From the NCBI GenBank assembly GCA_038363925.1, contig JAQQWL010000011.1:8246001-8310000 (forward strand): DNA of 64,000 nucleotides, written 5' to 3'. Each line of letters starts with the position of its first letter. Position 1 is the first letter of the stretch. Source of the DNA: Apiospora phragmitis (taxonomy: Eukaryota > Ascomycota > Sordariomycetes > Amphisphaeriales > Apiosporaceae). Both the position numbers and the translations under genes were made by a program. The notes under the pieces were generated by a model. That model searched no databases and was not told the origin of the DNA. It saw nothing but the letters and a program-made list of their open reading frames with translations. Positions 10,205-21,305 of the stretch are shown here, piece after piece.

Positions 10205-12037
10205 ATGGCAGAAGCTGCGCTGGGGGCTCTAGGTGCCTTGTCATCTATACTTCAGATCGCCAACAGCCTGATTTCTTCCGTCAAAGAGTTACGGGAGACC
10301 ATTGTAACTGCAAAGGCAGCTCCTAAAGAAATATGTTATTTCTACACAGAGGCGTCAATTCTTGCGATGCTCATTGGAACCTTCCATGAGCTTGCAGACG
10401 GCGCACCGAAACCCACCGAGGCCAAGCCTCGACGTGAACGTGATAGCCTGTTGGGTGCTATAGAGCAGCAATGTTTCATTTTGCAAAATGGCGTGGACGT
10501 ACTGATCAGCAAGTTCGGCAAAGCATATGGCACTGATGAACCGCGGATCATGTCAGTATGGGCACGCGTGCTCTGGGTGATCAGGAGACCCGACATGGTG
10601 GAACTACGGCTTGTGATGAACGAGATCAAGTTGACGTTGAGCCTTGCTACAGGCCAGCTTCAATTGGAAGAAGCAAGGCGCCAGGGAGACAATGCTAAAA
10701 GAGTGTATGCCTGGATTCTAAGCAAACTCACCCACTCCAATGACTAATTATATCGTAGTCGACTTCTCGAAAGACAGCTTGAGGAGATGACGATAGCCTC
10801 GAGACAAGCCAGAAAAGAGCTACAAGAGCATATAGAAAGACATCAATTCAGCGCCGAGAACATTTCGAATACGAAACTAAGTGAGATACTCGACAGTACT
10901 AGAAATATTGAGAAATGTGTCTCTCGGGCACTCAAGGCCGGAGAAAGATACCAGGAGCGAGCACGACGGGATGAGGAGAGGACATCATCCCAGGGCCGTG
11001 TGATTCCAAATACAGGAGAACGTGATAGAAGGTCGCCATCTCCTCCGCCGGACGATCCAAGCGAAATTGGTACCAGACCTCCGAGGCCTAAAGGTCCTGG
11101 CCCAGGGCCTCCAGGGGATATTGGAGAGGACGCTATCAATTCTGATCCTAGGTATTTTCCAGTACCACCAGCAGCCGAATGTAAACCCGGAGTTGCACGA
11201 GCTCGAGACCTCTCACACATGTCACATCAATTCCTGCAACATTCGCATGCACCATCACCATCACCTATAATACTACGAGGGCCGTCACCACCGCCGCCTC
11301 CTACGGTCCCATCAGGTAACGATATACTTCAGGACGAGTTGGCCGAAGCGCCGCAATGTCGAGGATCCCCAAACACGACCCCTGGAGTAAGGCATCACTC
11401 GCCTGTACCGCAATCTGTTGCAACCCAACTAGCCGATGATCTGCTTAGGGATGAGCTGATGGAAGAGGCGCGGCCACCAGGGCATTTACGCTCATCGCCT
11501 GAAGTGAACCAACACTCGCCTATACCATCGCCGCCTCCACGGCCCCCACCACCCCCGGAGCCGCGCAGGAGACTTCGACGGACGTTGATCTCGGAGGAGA
11601 AGAGCCACTGGCCGACCGACGCTAAGAATTCTACTACAAACACAACGAATGGCGTCCCGCCACCAAAAATCCACCCAAGAGAGGAGCAGCAGCAGCAGCA
11701 GCAGCAGCCACAGGGGCGGTCAATGAGACTAGCTAGAGACCAAAGATTGTGGAATTCTCATACTCGAGCGACGCAGATGTTGCGGCAAGCCTGGGAAGAG
11801 AAGGTGCCCCCGAGTTCGCTGCAGGAAGAGACAAGACCCGAGGCGATTCCGGAGGATAACCGCCGGCGGGGTTCGAGAAGACGCAAAAGGAAAGGAGCGT
11901 CATCATCGTCGCCTCCTAAGGACGAGAGGCCTGGGCGGGAAAGCAGACCGAGAGAAGATAACCGGAGGTCTGGTCGCGATGCATATACTGGAAGCGACGG
12001 GAATGGAGCACGTAATTATTGGTCAGGCTCATCTTGA
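10205..12037 (+). CDS. HeLo-like N-terminal domain protein with long proline-rich disordered tail
   Basis: Exon 1 is 10205-10704 and exon 2 10759-12037. The 54-bp intron begins GTATGC, has CTAAT near its end and closes GTAG, restoring phase exactly. The product is 592 aa. Residues 1 to about 165 are helical and fit the fungal N-terminal (HeLo-like) domain that precedes STAND receptors and cell-death effectors: a small hydrophobic N-terminus (ALGALGALSSILQIANSLI), then KAAPKEICYFYTEASIL. A coiled-coil-like stretch follows (ERQLEEMTIASRQARKELQE). The rest is disordered: many SPSPPP and PPPPP runs, a polyglutamine run near residue 475 (an AGC repeat), then Arg/Ser-rich basic sequence. No NTPase, kinase or repeat domain is seen, so this is either an adaptor or a solitary effector. 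There is no frame break. It is divergent to the kinase-ankyrin gene. Confidence 0.75.
11685..11708 (+). repeat. AGC trinucleotide repeat (polyGln)
   Basis: About eight AGC/CAG units inside the disordered tail of the HeLo-like protein encode a run of Gln. Confidence 0.8.
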
Positions 12038-12892
12038 TGGTAGACTGAACATTGCTTTGGCAGTTGGCCAACTACTGCGTCGGGGCTTTTCAAGTACGGA
12101 CATCAACTGAAAGCTATGTGGCGGGATAATGGCCAAAACCCCTTCAAATGTTATCATGCCAATTCAAGTTGTCGAAATCTAATCAACGGAGATTCAGCCG
12201 AAGTAGATCTAGGGTACGGTGGACTTCATAGACCGAGCCCCTTTTCATCCTATATTGTGCTATTTACTGCAGAACACCATTCCTGTAACCAAAGAAACTA
12301 CTCAACCTCCATTGCATCCAATAGCCGGTCTGCTCTTCGGTTGACGAGACAAATGCAATGTCTTTTCGGATACAAAATCTTGGAGATGCAGCTCGGTCAC
12401 AGCCCACGTTCCCACTGGACTGTTCATATCGGACCATCCAGAATATTACTCGAAGCTTCTTTCTTCCATGTCAACCAAGAGGGCCCCCACGTCACATCAC
12501 TTCATGGTGCAGCGTGCAGCACAAACAGCAAATCATGAGGGGGTGCTCTGCCCCGATACGACATCGACAAAGCCAATGGACACATATCCGTCTGCATGAT
12601 AAATGCAGTTGGTTAACACCGCGCAAGACTGTTGCATTCCAGCCGTTGAGGGCATATGCCAATGCCGCCCACACCACCAAGGCGTTTTGCAAGGCGTTCT
12701 TTTCAGGCCGCAATGAGGTATGCTTGTCGTTATAGGTCGTCAAGTTGAGGAGATACAAAACCGGCATGAGGCGACCACGATTGTTTTCGAGGTTGGTACA
12801 TAGCATGCATGTTCAACCCTCTGACTAAAAAAGTGTTGAATTTGCTAATCTTGCTATAATTCTTCACCAAAGTTGAAAGAAACTTCAGCAAA
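12038..12892. other. intergenic between the two HeLo-like genes, no supported gene
   Basis: This stretch has open frames up to about 140 codons with no recognisable motif. The last part is presumably the promoter of the downstream gene. Confidence 0.5.
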
Positions 12893-14203
12893 ATGGATCC
12901 ATTCTCGGGCGTGACTGCTCTTATACCCATTGCTATTATGCTGCTGAAAGCAGGCCATGAGCTGAAGGTGTTTGTTGGAGCACTCCGTACAGCCCCCGAA
13001 GATGCTCAACATTTCATGGATGAAATCGTTTTTTACTCGAAATTCCTAGAAAAATTCGACAGGACGGTACATGAATCAGGTTATAACTCTGAATCCGACG
13101 ATGGTGAACCCTAGGAGCTGGTTGAGCACGTGGTCAAGCAAGCCGCCATTGTGATGAAGGGAGTCAAGGAAGATGTCTTCCCGATATTTGAAGCTGTGCA
13201 CGCTGAAGAGAACCTGGCTTCTACCAGTTTCATGACGCGATGGAAATGGTGCTCGAAGAAGTCAGAGGTTGCAAATCTGAGAAGGTGCCTAGCAGAAGCC
13301 AAGTCGACTGCGCAACTACTCCTAGGCATGTTCAGTTACGACATGAACCGGAGGAATGAACCCTCTCCCCCCGGTCTTGCAAACAATTTGGAAACCAGAC
13401 CATTTTGCGCCGAGTTTGTAAGTGGGAGAGCAGCCCAGTATTCAAGCCATTATGCTACTATGTGCTGACCTGGGTAGAACAATGCGAGCTTTGCCGGAGC
13501 CTCGGCCGCGGCTACGAATCGATTTATCGGCGACACATCTATTACCTGTGAATACTGGACACGTATCGGCAATGAATTCTACAATCGGCCATAACCGCCA
13601 TGATTCTATAAAGAAATCTGACGCACCCAGGAGACCTAGACGCAATCAAATATTTACCTGGCTAGGGGTGCAAAAGGAAGACAAGGAGAAAAGGGGAGGA
13701 TGCAGAGTCTGATGATAGTGACGGCGTTGAAGGTTATCAGAGTAACGACCGGCGTACAGACAGGTATGTTGTTTTATTGTACACATGAGGTTTCCACCCC
13801 CCTTTTCATCATGGCTGACGGGTAAAACCTACCTACCAATTCACCCGCCCCCAGTACTAGTACGCTGAGCTCCCTCGAGTCTTTGGCGGAAGATGGCGCT
13901 CGGCCGAGGCCAGAAGGCCGGTCGAGCCTAGCTAGCCGACTGAAATATGCCATTCGCAGCAGCCGGAGCCAGCGCAGAACCGGGCTTACGAGGTCACCTT
14001 CGAGATCCATGAGCTCCTTGGACTCCGACGCGTCTTTAAGAAGCGCGGTGAGCACGAGATCGGTCAGATTGGCTGCAAATCTGGCTCCGAAACAGCGGCC
14101 CTCGCGGCTGCGTACTTGGCCCTTCCGAAAACGACGAAAACAGTCTCGGGAAGTAAACAAGTCCAATAGCTCGTTGGAATACTATACGTCAGATAGTGAT
14201 TGA
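12893..14203 (+). CDS. second HeLo-like N-terminal domain protein with basic Ser/Arg-rich tail
   Basis: Exons are 12893-13066, 13115-13417, 13478-13763 and 13855-14203. Intron 1 (48 bp, GTACAT..CTAG) removes an in-frame TAG. Intron 2 (60 bp) starts GTAAGT, contains CTGAC and ends GTAG. Intron 3 (91 bp) starts GTATGT and ends CCAG. The N-terminus (MDPFSGVTALIPIAIMLLKAG, then FVGALRTAPEDAQHF) has the same plan as the neighbouring HeLo-like gene: a hydrophobic first helix, then a RTAPED-type turn and more helix. The tail has an acidic stretch (EDAESDDSDG) followed by a strongly basic Ser/Arg region (FRKRRKQSREVNK). Exon 3 needs two one-base corrections (near 13589 and in the GGGG at 13693-13696). 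With them the total is exactly 370 codons. Likely a paralogue-type signalling or effector protein; function unknown. Confidence 0.6.
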
Positions 14204-14909
14204 GCTTCCTACTTGCAAAGCTTCTTTGGCGTACTCAGGCGAGGATTAGGTATTCATTAGTTGGACGGGATGGACTTGAATCCTACTGGTTGAGATGATT
14301 GGCATGAATAGGAATACATACTCGCAACGGCCTCTAAATATGTAACTTGTCGCGTGTTCTGGTCTAGGCGCATCAATTGGATTTCAATTATGCTTTACCC
14401 CAAGTGCATCCATCTGGCGGTGATGAATCATGATGGAACTACTGACAAAAAAGCTTAGCATTCAGGGCATTGGCTTGATGTGCTGTCAGGTACCCAATTC
14501 ATCAGCGGATAAAGATAGCGTAGCGAGCCGGCGCTATTTCACTAATACTGGTGATCCCTGCACCTGCTGTACGCCGAGGCAATTGGCTCTGCAAGTAATC
14601 TTTTTCTGCCCCTGGCCGGCCCATCCATATAAAAATTTGGGCCCTCGATAGCCTATCATTCGGGGGCGGACAGGAAATTGTTGTATATTTATTGTTTATT
14701 ATTGTCCTTTATTATTGCTTCCGCTACTCTCTCTTCCGTTTCCCCATCTCACAAAGTATTGTACATTATACTATCCCTCCTTTTGTCCCCTCTGGTGCGC
14801 ATCCCTTTCGTCAGACGCGCATTGGATTGCCCGTCGTCCATTCCTTCTCCTGTCTCTTTTTCGGAGCATTGCGCCGCTTGGCTTATACGAAAAAAAAAAG
14901 TTGCCCAAG
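14204..14909. promoter_or_regulatory. upstream region of ERG4
   Basis: This is 706 bp with a TATA-like element (TATAAAAA, 14628-14635) and pyrimidine-rich sequence from about 14690 to 14870. The motif TATACGA at 14884-14890 is the reverse complement of TCGTATA, the yeast sterol-response core. No gene is seen. Confidence 0.4.
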
Positions 14910-17063
14910 ATGTCGTCGGGTAGATACTCCTTGCGGGAGACCCCTCGGTATGTGCATGACCCTCTATGTTTTCCTGGAATTGACTTTGGGTTGACACACT
15001 TCAAAAATGCTTAATTGGGCACGGAAAGTGTCAACCAAAGGTGATAAGTGTCGCCGTTGCAGCTGCAGTGCAGCGGACACGATTCGTTGAAACCTTTTTT
15101 TTTCGTATTCGAAAAATGTGGTGATGTGGCTCCATCATGGCTAGAGCAAGCAAGGCATGGGAACACCTGCCGTACCATGCAGCAGTTCTCTGGTTCACGT
15201 CGCACAAAAAATCCGAGACCTGCAGCTGCTGACGACAAGTATCATAAACAGCAAGAAGGAGTTGTTCGAAGGCATGGTCCAAACCCCGGGCCGCCGCACC
15301 TCGCGGCGCAAGTCACAATTCCCCTCGGTCGATTCCGACGACGGCGACTCTAGCTCCGCCGCCGAAACTACCACTACCACTACCACTACCACTACCACAA
15401 CCACCGCCGCCGCCAACGGCAGCAAGAGGGGTTTGCGCCGACGTGGCACCAGCAAGTTCGCCGAGAACCTTAGCGAGGATGATGAGGTAGCTACGAAGGA
15501 GGAGGAATTCAGCCCCGTTCCGGACGACAAATTGTCGACCATGTTGAACGGCGACGCCAAGGCCGGCACGGACGCTCCTCAAAACGGCCACACCAATGGA
15601 AAGGCCGGCGTCAAGATTGTCGATGGCTGGGCCGAGGGCCAGGACCCCAAGGTCGATTACTCAGGAGAGAAGGAGTTTGGCGGCAGCCTTGGGACCCTGT
15701 GCCTCATGATCGGCTTCCCTGCGCTGATGTACTACATGTGGATTGGTTCCACGTACTACGATGGCAAGCTGCCTTTGCCTGCCGAGGGCGAGTCCATCAC
15801 CAACTTTTTCAAGCATATGGGCAACCTCATCTACACCGGTGCCTTCCCTCACCTCCGCGCGTGGCAGATCTACTGGACATACTACGTCTTCGAGGCCGCT
15901 TGCTACCTCTGGCTGCCCGGTTTCTGGGCCTACGGCAAGCCCCTTCCCCACGAGAGCGGCAAGCAGCTCCCCTACTACTGCTCGGCCTATACTAGCTTCT
16001 ACTTCACCATCATCGTCATGGGAGCTCTGCACTTTTCTGGCTACTTCCGGATATACACCTTCTTGGACGAGTTCGGCCCCATCATGTCGGTGGCCATCCT
16101 GTCCGGCTTTCTCTGCTCCTTCGTCGCCTACTTCTCCGCCCTCTGGCGCGGCGCCCAGCACCGCATGACCGGCTCGCCCATCTACGACTTCTTCATGGGC
16201 GCCGAGCTGAACCCGCGCATGTTCGGCATCCTCGACTTCAAGATGTTCTACGAGGTCCGCATCCCCTGGTTCATCCTCTTCGGCCTCAGCGTCGCCGCGG
16301 CCGGCCGCCAGTACGAGCAGTACGGCTACGTGTCCGGCGAGGTCCTGTTCCTGGTCATGGCCCACTACCTCTACGCCAACGCCTGTGGCAAGGGCGAGCA
16401 CCTGATCGTGACCACCTGGGACATGTACTACGAGAAGTGGGGCTTCATGCTGATCTTCTGGAACATGGCCGGCGTGCCGCTGTCGTACTGCCACTGCACC
16501 CTCTACCTGGCCAACCACCCGCCGGCCGAGTACGCGTGGAACAAGTACGCCCTGGCCGCCCTCTTCGTCTCGTACCTGGGCGTCTACTACGTCTGGGACA
16601 CGTGCAACGGCCAGAAGAACTCGTTCCGCATGATGGAGCGTGGCACCTTCGTCAAGCGCCGCACCTTCCCGCAGCTGCCCTGGCAGGAGATCAAGAACCC
16701 GCGCGTCATCGAGACCGACTGCGGCGACCGCCTCCTCTGCGACGGCTGGTACGGCCTCGCCCGCAAGGTCCACTACACCTGCGACGCCTACTTCGCCATC
16801 ACCTGGGGCCTCGTCACGGGCTTCAGCAGCCCCTTCCCCTGGTTCTACCCCGTCTTCTTCTGCGGCATGATCGCCCACCGCGCCATGCGCGACATCCAGC
16901 GCTGCCGCACCAAGTACGGCGCCGCCTGGGAGGAGTACGAGAGACAGGTCCCGTACCTGTTCATCCCTGTAAGTTCATCATGCCCTTTGTATATTTTTCT
17001 TCTTCTTTTTCCCTTCCAAAGATCAACCACAGCTAACATCTGGCCCCTTAGTACGTCTTCTAA
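14910..17063 (+). CDS. ERG4: C-24(28) sterol reductase, last step of ergosterol synthesis
   Basis: Erg4 reduces the C-24(28) double bond to give ergosterol, in the endoplasmic reticulum membrane with NADPH. Exon 1 (14910-14947) encodes [13 protein letters not shown] long 304-bp intron (GTATGT..ACAG) leads to exon 2 (15252-16968). A GTAAGT..TTAG intron precedes a 12-base exon 3 (17052-17063) giving Tyr-Val-Phe-stop. The product is 588 aa. The N-terminal 150 residues are polar and include a 13-Thr run (about residues 52-64). The rest is a multi-pass membrane domain with family signatures [19 protein letters not shown] (about residue 330), [20 protein letters not shown] and the C-terminal [15 protein letters not shown] prefer the spliced start over the downstream ATG at 15274 because the phase and the [13 protein letters not shown] continuation fit. 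There is no frame break. Confidence 0.93.
15367..15405 (+). repeat. ACTACC hexanucleotide repeat (polyThr)
   Basis: Tandem ACT/ACC codons give a run of 13 Thr in the non-conserved N-terminal tail of Erg4. Confidence 0.85.
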
Positions 17064-18333
17064 ACTCAAGAAAAGGCACACACGCCAAGAGATGACAAGG
17101 GCCTGAGCAATTGCTGTGACCACCCCCAAAACGGATCATATTTTTGGAAACATGCTTTTTCTTGAGCAACATCCATTGGCAGGCAAGAAACCCATTGGGG
17201 CATAACATATTTGCTTGCCCGGGGTTAGGGGGAGGGAAACCCCCTTGTATAAAAAAAGCATCACTTCTCTTCAATGTCTATACTTGAAACAGCACATATT
17301 TGTCTGCAACTTTATCCCTCTTTTAATAGTCCCCAAGGCGGCCGGAAGGGCGCGAGGAAAAGGGAGTGGCAATGGCCAGGAGGCCGGGCTAATGGGCTAC
17401 GGTGCACATGAAACGGACAGTATATGTTTTTTATTCGTGTCCTGGGAAAGTGCTAGTGGACCTATAAGTAGCCATTGATGTGGCATACGATGAACGTAAT
17501 AAATACAAAAGAAATTCAAACACGGCATGTCATCTGCAATGTATTATCGCTGTCTAAAAGGCAAACCAATCATGTAGAGCAGCTAGAAATCCTGGGTCGT
17601 TGGCCTTTGTCTGGGTATTGTATGAATATATGCTGGAGAGAGCAAGCATTTATGGCCAAGGTTGAAGTCTGATCTACTAAATGCATGTGAGAATACTCAC
17701 CAGCTGAGGTATCGTGTATAGTCTCACCATGTCGTACAAATGCGTGATGGACGGAATTCTCACTCTTCATGAGCTCTTTGGATAGCAAGGCCCACTGGAT
17801 GACCACATCGAGTAGAACAGAGACCCGAGCTCTTGGAAACTACCATCCGTACATGAACGTGGTATCACAATGATTGCGGAAGATCCGAGACGCTGTAAAC
17901 TTCAAGGGAAAAAGTTCAATTACCAGCCTAACGTACAAACCTTTCCCCGTCCAAGCGTTCTATGATGAGACACCGATCCGAAGTGGTAACAATATGCAAC
18001 AACAGTAATACATATGAGCTTTTACTCATCACCACGGCACACCTAAACACCCTCTTGTCTTTCCCGCCGCATCGCACACATAAGAGACGGCGTAACAACC
18101 GCTCCTAAGCCACTCCCCCTTTATTCGTAATATATTCCGAAATCTGCTTCCGCGATGATTCAGTCCCAGATTTCCTCCCCTGTTCGCATCGATCGCCTCG
18201 GGGGCGTTGATAGCGTTTTATCGTCGTGGATACAACTTGTCGGGATCAAGTGCTTCTTTCCTCTCGAAACATCGTGCATGCCGCAGTGCAACATATATTA
18301 CACTCCCGACTTGTTGTGCAATCCTCGTTGCGC
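17064..18333. other. convergent intergenic region ERG4/VMA3, no supported gene
   Basis: This 1.27 kb receives both transcripts and holds their 3' UTRs. Short open frames only. I found no tRNA-like or box C/D-like structure I would defend. Confidence 0.55.
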
Positions 18334-19192
18334 TTAGCAGCTGGAGTCGAGGGTGGCCTTGGAGTTCATGAGAAGGGCAACAATGAGGCCGTAAAGACCC
18401 AAGACTTCGGCGAAAATGAGAATCAAGATCATGCCGACGAAGAGACGGGGCTGTTGAGCAGTTCCGCGGACACCAGCATCACCAACAATACCAATGGCGA
18501 AACCCGCAGCCATACCGGACAGGCCGACGGCGAGACCGGCGCCGAGTTGGACGAAACCAGTGTAGAGGGACAGTTCCTGCTTCAGACCGTCCGAGATCAG
18601 GACGGAGACGACCAGACCGTAAATACCAATGATACCAGCCATAATGACGGGAACAATGTCTGGAGCGGTGTGTCAGCGATGAAAACAAACCAAGATGGAT
18701 TTCGGACAGAGGATTCGTACTCTTGACGATCAGGTCAGGTCGGAGGACACCCATGGCAGCAATACCGACACCAGACTTGGCGGTACCGTAGGCGGCACCC
18801 AGGCAGGTGAAGACGATAGCGGCTGTGCAACCCATCGCACCGAAGAACGGCTATATAAACGCGTTAGCTAATCAAGGTTCGTGATGATGTCGCGAGCCCC
18901 CGAGGCATTTTCTTTCTTTCCGATCGATGAGACGTCGTCGGGAGAGAGAGCTTCGATGGCTCGGGACGTGGTAGGAGCGAGCGAGTACTAACCGCGTAGA
19001 CGGGGCTAGAGAGCAGGAACTGTTAGCGAAAAAGCTCTATCATGATGAAAACCGAGATGGAAAGAACATTTCCAGGCCTCATAGCGATACTGCGAACTCG
19101 CGTGGATGGAGCTCGAAGCTCGACAGGCCATGGGCGAAAAAAAGGCGCGGATCGATTACGTACCATGCCTCAGAGAAGGTTACCGACGACAT
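18334..19192 (-). CDS. VMA3: V-ATPase 16-kDa proteolipid subunit c
   Basis: This forms part of the proton-conducting ring of the Vo sector in vacuolar and endosomal membranes. Exons (minus strand) are 19192-19164, 19005-18993 (only 13 bases), 18850-18721 and 18659-18334. The introns have good signals (GTACGT, GTTAGT, GTACGA; CTAG, ATAG, CCAG ends). They join to 166 codons, 165 aa, the usual size. Four membrane helices are visible. Signatures are [50 protein letters not shown] and [18 protein letters not shown]. The essential proton-carrying Glu is in FAEVLG (about residue 142). The fully conserved sequence across four exons makes the micro-exon secure. There is no frame break. Confidence 0.95.
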
Positions 19193-19918
19193 CTTGACGA
19201 GTGTTGTGGGTTGTGTGAATGAGGTATTTTGAAGGGGAAGAAAATGGAAGAAGAGGAATGGAAAAGAGAAGGACTGGCTTCGCGACAACAAGTAAACCGG
19301 GGAGGTGGTTTCGATGAGTGGTTTGGTTGGTAGATGGGAGAGGTTTTGTTGTTGTAGGTAGCTTCAACTGAAGGCGAGTTGCGGCTTGTGCTGGGAGAGC
19401 AGAGGTCAAGTGTTTCCAATGCGTTGCTCTCTGCCTTTGCCTGGTACGCTGCTGGGCTCTCTCTCTGGCCCTGCCCGTCCTTCCAAGCTTTGCCTGCAGT
19501 TCTGATTGGGCCGCAGGGGGCTTCGCTCGAGTCATTATGTCAGCCCGTGGAGACCTCGGAGGCCCGGAGAAATACTAGGCCGACTCGAGCGACATTTTTA
19601 GCGGGAGTCCTCTGCATGACTAGCCTAAGCGTGACCTACTGTAGCGTGACACTGCCAGACACACCAGCCTCGCACAGCCACAGCCACATAGATACGGCCG
19701 CCCCACCCCCGATTGCTGGGACTGGAGCTTTATCGCTAAATCTTTTTTTTCTGTCGCGAGAAGAAGTCACGAATCCACCAAACGAGCTATTCAACGTCTT
19801 TCAATCCCTTCATTTCCCCGTGCAATTCCTACAGGGCGAGCAATCGCAAGGAACCCTGACGATATACTTGTCCAGCGCTTCGGTATATTTATCTCCTCCG
19901 AACTCCAACAACATCAAC
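19193..19918. promoter_or_regulatory. divergent promoter VMA3/SNU13
   Basis: This is 726 bp between two divergent housekeeping start codons. It is pyrimidine-rich close to both starts. No gene is supported. Confidence 0.5.
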
Positions 19919-20565
19919 ATGTCGGCCGACCAGAACACCTCTGCCGCCTGGCCTTTGGCCTCGCCCCAGCTCGCCCAGGAGCTCCTCGACCTGACCCAGC
20001 AGGCCAGCCGTAAGTTGTATCTGCTGCTCCTTTAACATTAAGATGCAAGCTAACCAGTCCTTCGCGCAGATTACCGTCAATTGTATGCCCTCTCCTCGCA
20101 ACTCTTCGAGACGACCGATCGTACGATTTACTAATAGGAATAATTCAATAGGAAGAAGGGCGCCAACGAGGTGACCAAGACTCTCAACCGTGGTATTGCC
20201 GAGATTGTCCTGTTGGCTGCTGATACCAGCCCTCTGGCTATTCTCCTGCATCTTCCTCTGCTCGCTGAGGACAAGAACGTTGTCTACGTGAGTGCACCAG
20301 CCTGGCCATAGAGGCATGCTTCCATCGTGTCGAGAAATGCCTACTAACGTTCTCCCGCAGGTCTACGTTCCCAGTAAGATCGCCCTTGGCCGCGCCTGTG
20401 GTGTCTCCAGGGCCGTCATCGCTGCATCGTAAGTCCATCCCGTTCAGTTGGATTCAGCCTAAACGGAGTTGCTAATGTCGTCCTAGAATCACCTCCAACG
20501 AAGCGTCCGATCTCAACAACCAGATCCGCTCCATGAAGGACAAGATTGAGCGCCTCATGATCTAA
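19919..20565 (+). CDS. SNU13: 15.5K RNA-binding protein of U4 snRNP and box C/D snoRNPs
   Basis: Snu13 binds kink-turns in U4 snRNA and box C/D snoRNAs, including U3, in nucleus and nucleolus. Exons are 19919-20009, 20070-20082 (13 bases), 20152-20287, 20361-20428 and 20487-20565. All introns are GT..AG and phases join exactly to 129 codons (128 aa, matching the 126-128 aa usual for the family). Conserved elements are the helix [71 protein letters not shown] and the C-terminal helix ending IERLMI. This is the L7Ae/L30e fold. There is no frame break. Confidence 0.95.
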
Positions 20566-21305
20566 ATCGCCAATTTATGACTGGTAATAGGCATATATTG
20601 TGATGACTTAGAGGAGCAGGCTATGCAGTCTGTGTACGGACCAGTGGGCTATGGCCCCCATCTATACTCTATAGGCATTAGTTGATAGCTGCTGCAATGG
20701 ACAAGGAAATTGCCTGAACCTCATGCTACCTATGTTCGTGACGATCTCTTCTGCGCCGTATTGTATGAGAGGGTAACAGTGGTAACAATACCTTTTGTAG
20801 TGGCACAAGGTCGAAATGTTACATGTGACTGGGTGGTCTGCAAGCCAGATCCTGATTCTTTCCCAACATTGATTGAAACCTTGACCCCCCACCATGCACG
20901 CCATGCAGAGGAAGTTGACGAGCCGAGCATCTGCCCCACCATGGCTAAAGATCGATCGTTATGTCATCTGGCGCTATGTAGTAGCACCCCATCCAAGACA
21001 ACATCATTCACTGCCTTCTGCTCAACACCACCACTCACTCTTTCACCTCAACTCGTCGGCTGACATCCCATTGGTTTTCTTTAATATACACTATTGTCCA
21101 AACCACTGCCGCCTTATCTGTTGCTCTCGGCCTATTCCTCGAGACTATACATCATACTAGTATAACTGTTTAGACGTCCGAACCTATCCACCTCATCCAA
21201 GAAAACATACCATGATCAGCCAGATGAAACACCAGCCCTCGCCCAACCGAGTTTAGAAATCATAGAACCTCCGGTGGTCATAACCAGAAGGCATAAATAA
21301 TCAAA
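20566..21305. other. intergenic SNU13/Sac phosphatase, no supported gene
   Basis: This holds the 3' UTR of SNU13 and the presumed promoter of the phosphatase. No coding, repeat or RNA signal recognised. Confidence 0.55.

Noticed and set aside
13112..13114. In-frame TAG in the second HeLo-like gene, first read as a nonsense mutation
   Set aside because: It is the last three bases of a 48-bp GTACAT..CTAG intron whose removal keeps phase, so it is not a defect.
3879..14203. A classical NLR/STAND receptor in the cluster
   Set aside because: No P-loop NTPase (NB-ARC or NACHT) motif was found in any frame of the block.
14262..14290. A B-box-like sequence on the minus strand suggesting a tRNA
   Set aside because: The flanking bases do not form a T-stem and no acceptor or anticodon arm could be built.
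15661..16878. A 405-codon open frame antisense to ERG4
   Set aside because: It is a shadow of strongly GC3-biased ERG4 coding sequence; its composition (Val/Glu/Gly/Asp-rich) is an artefact of the opposite strand.
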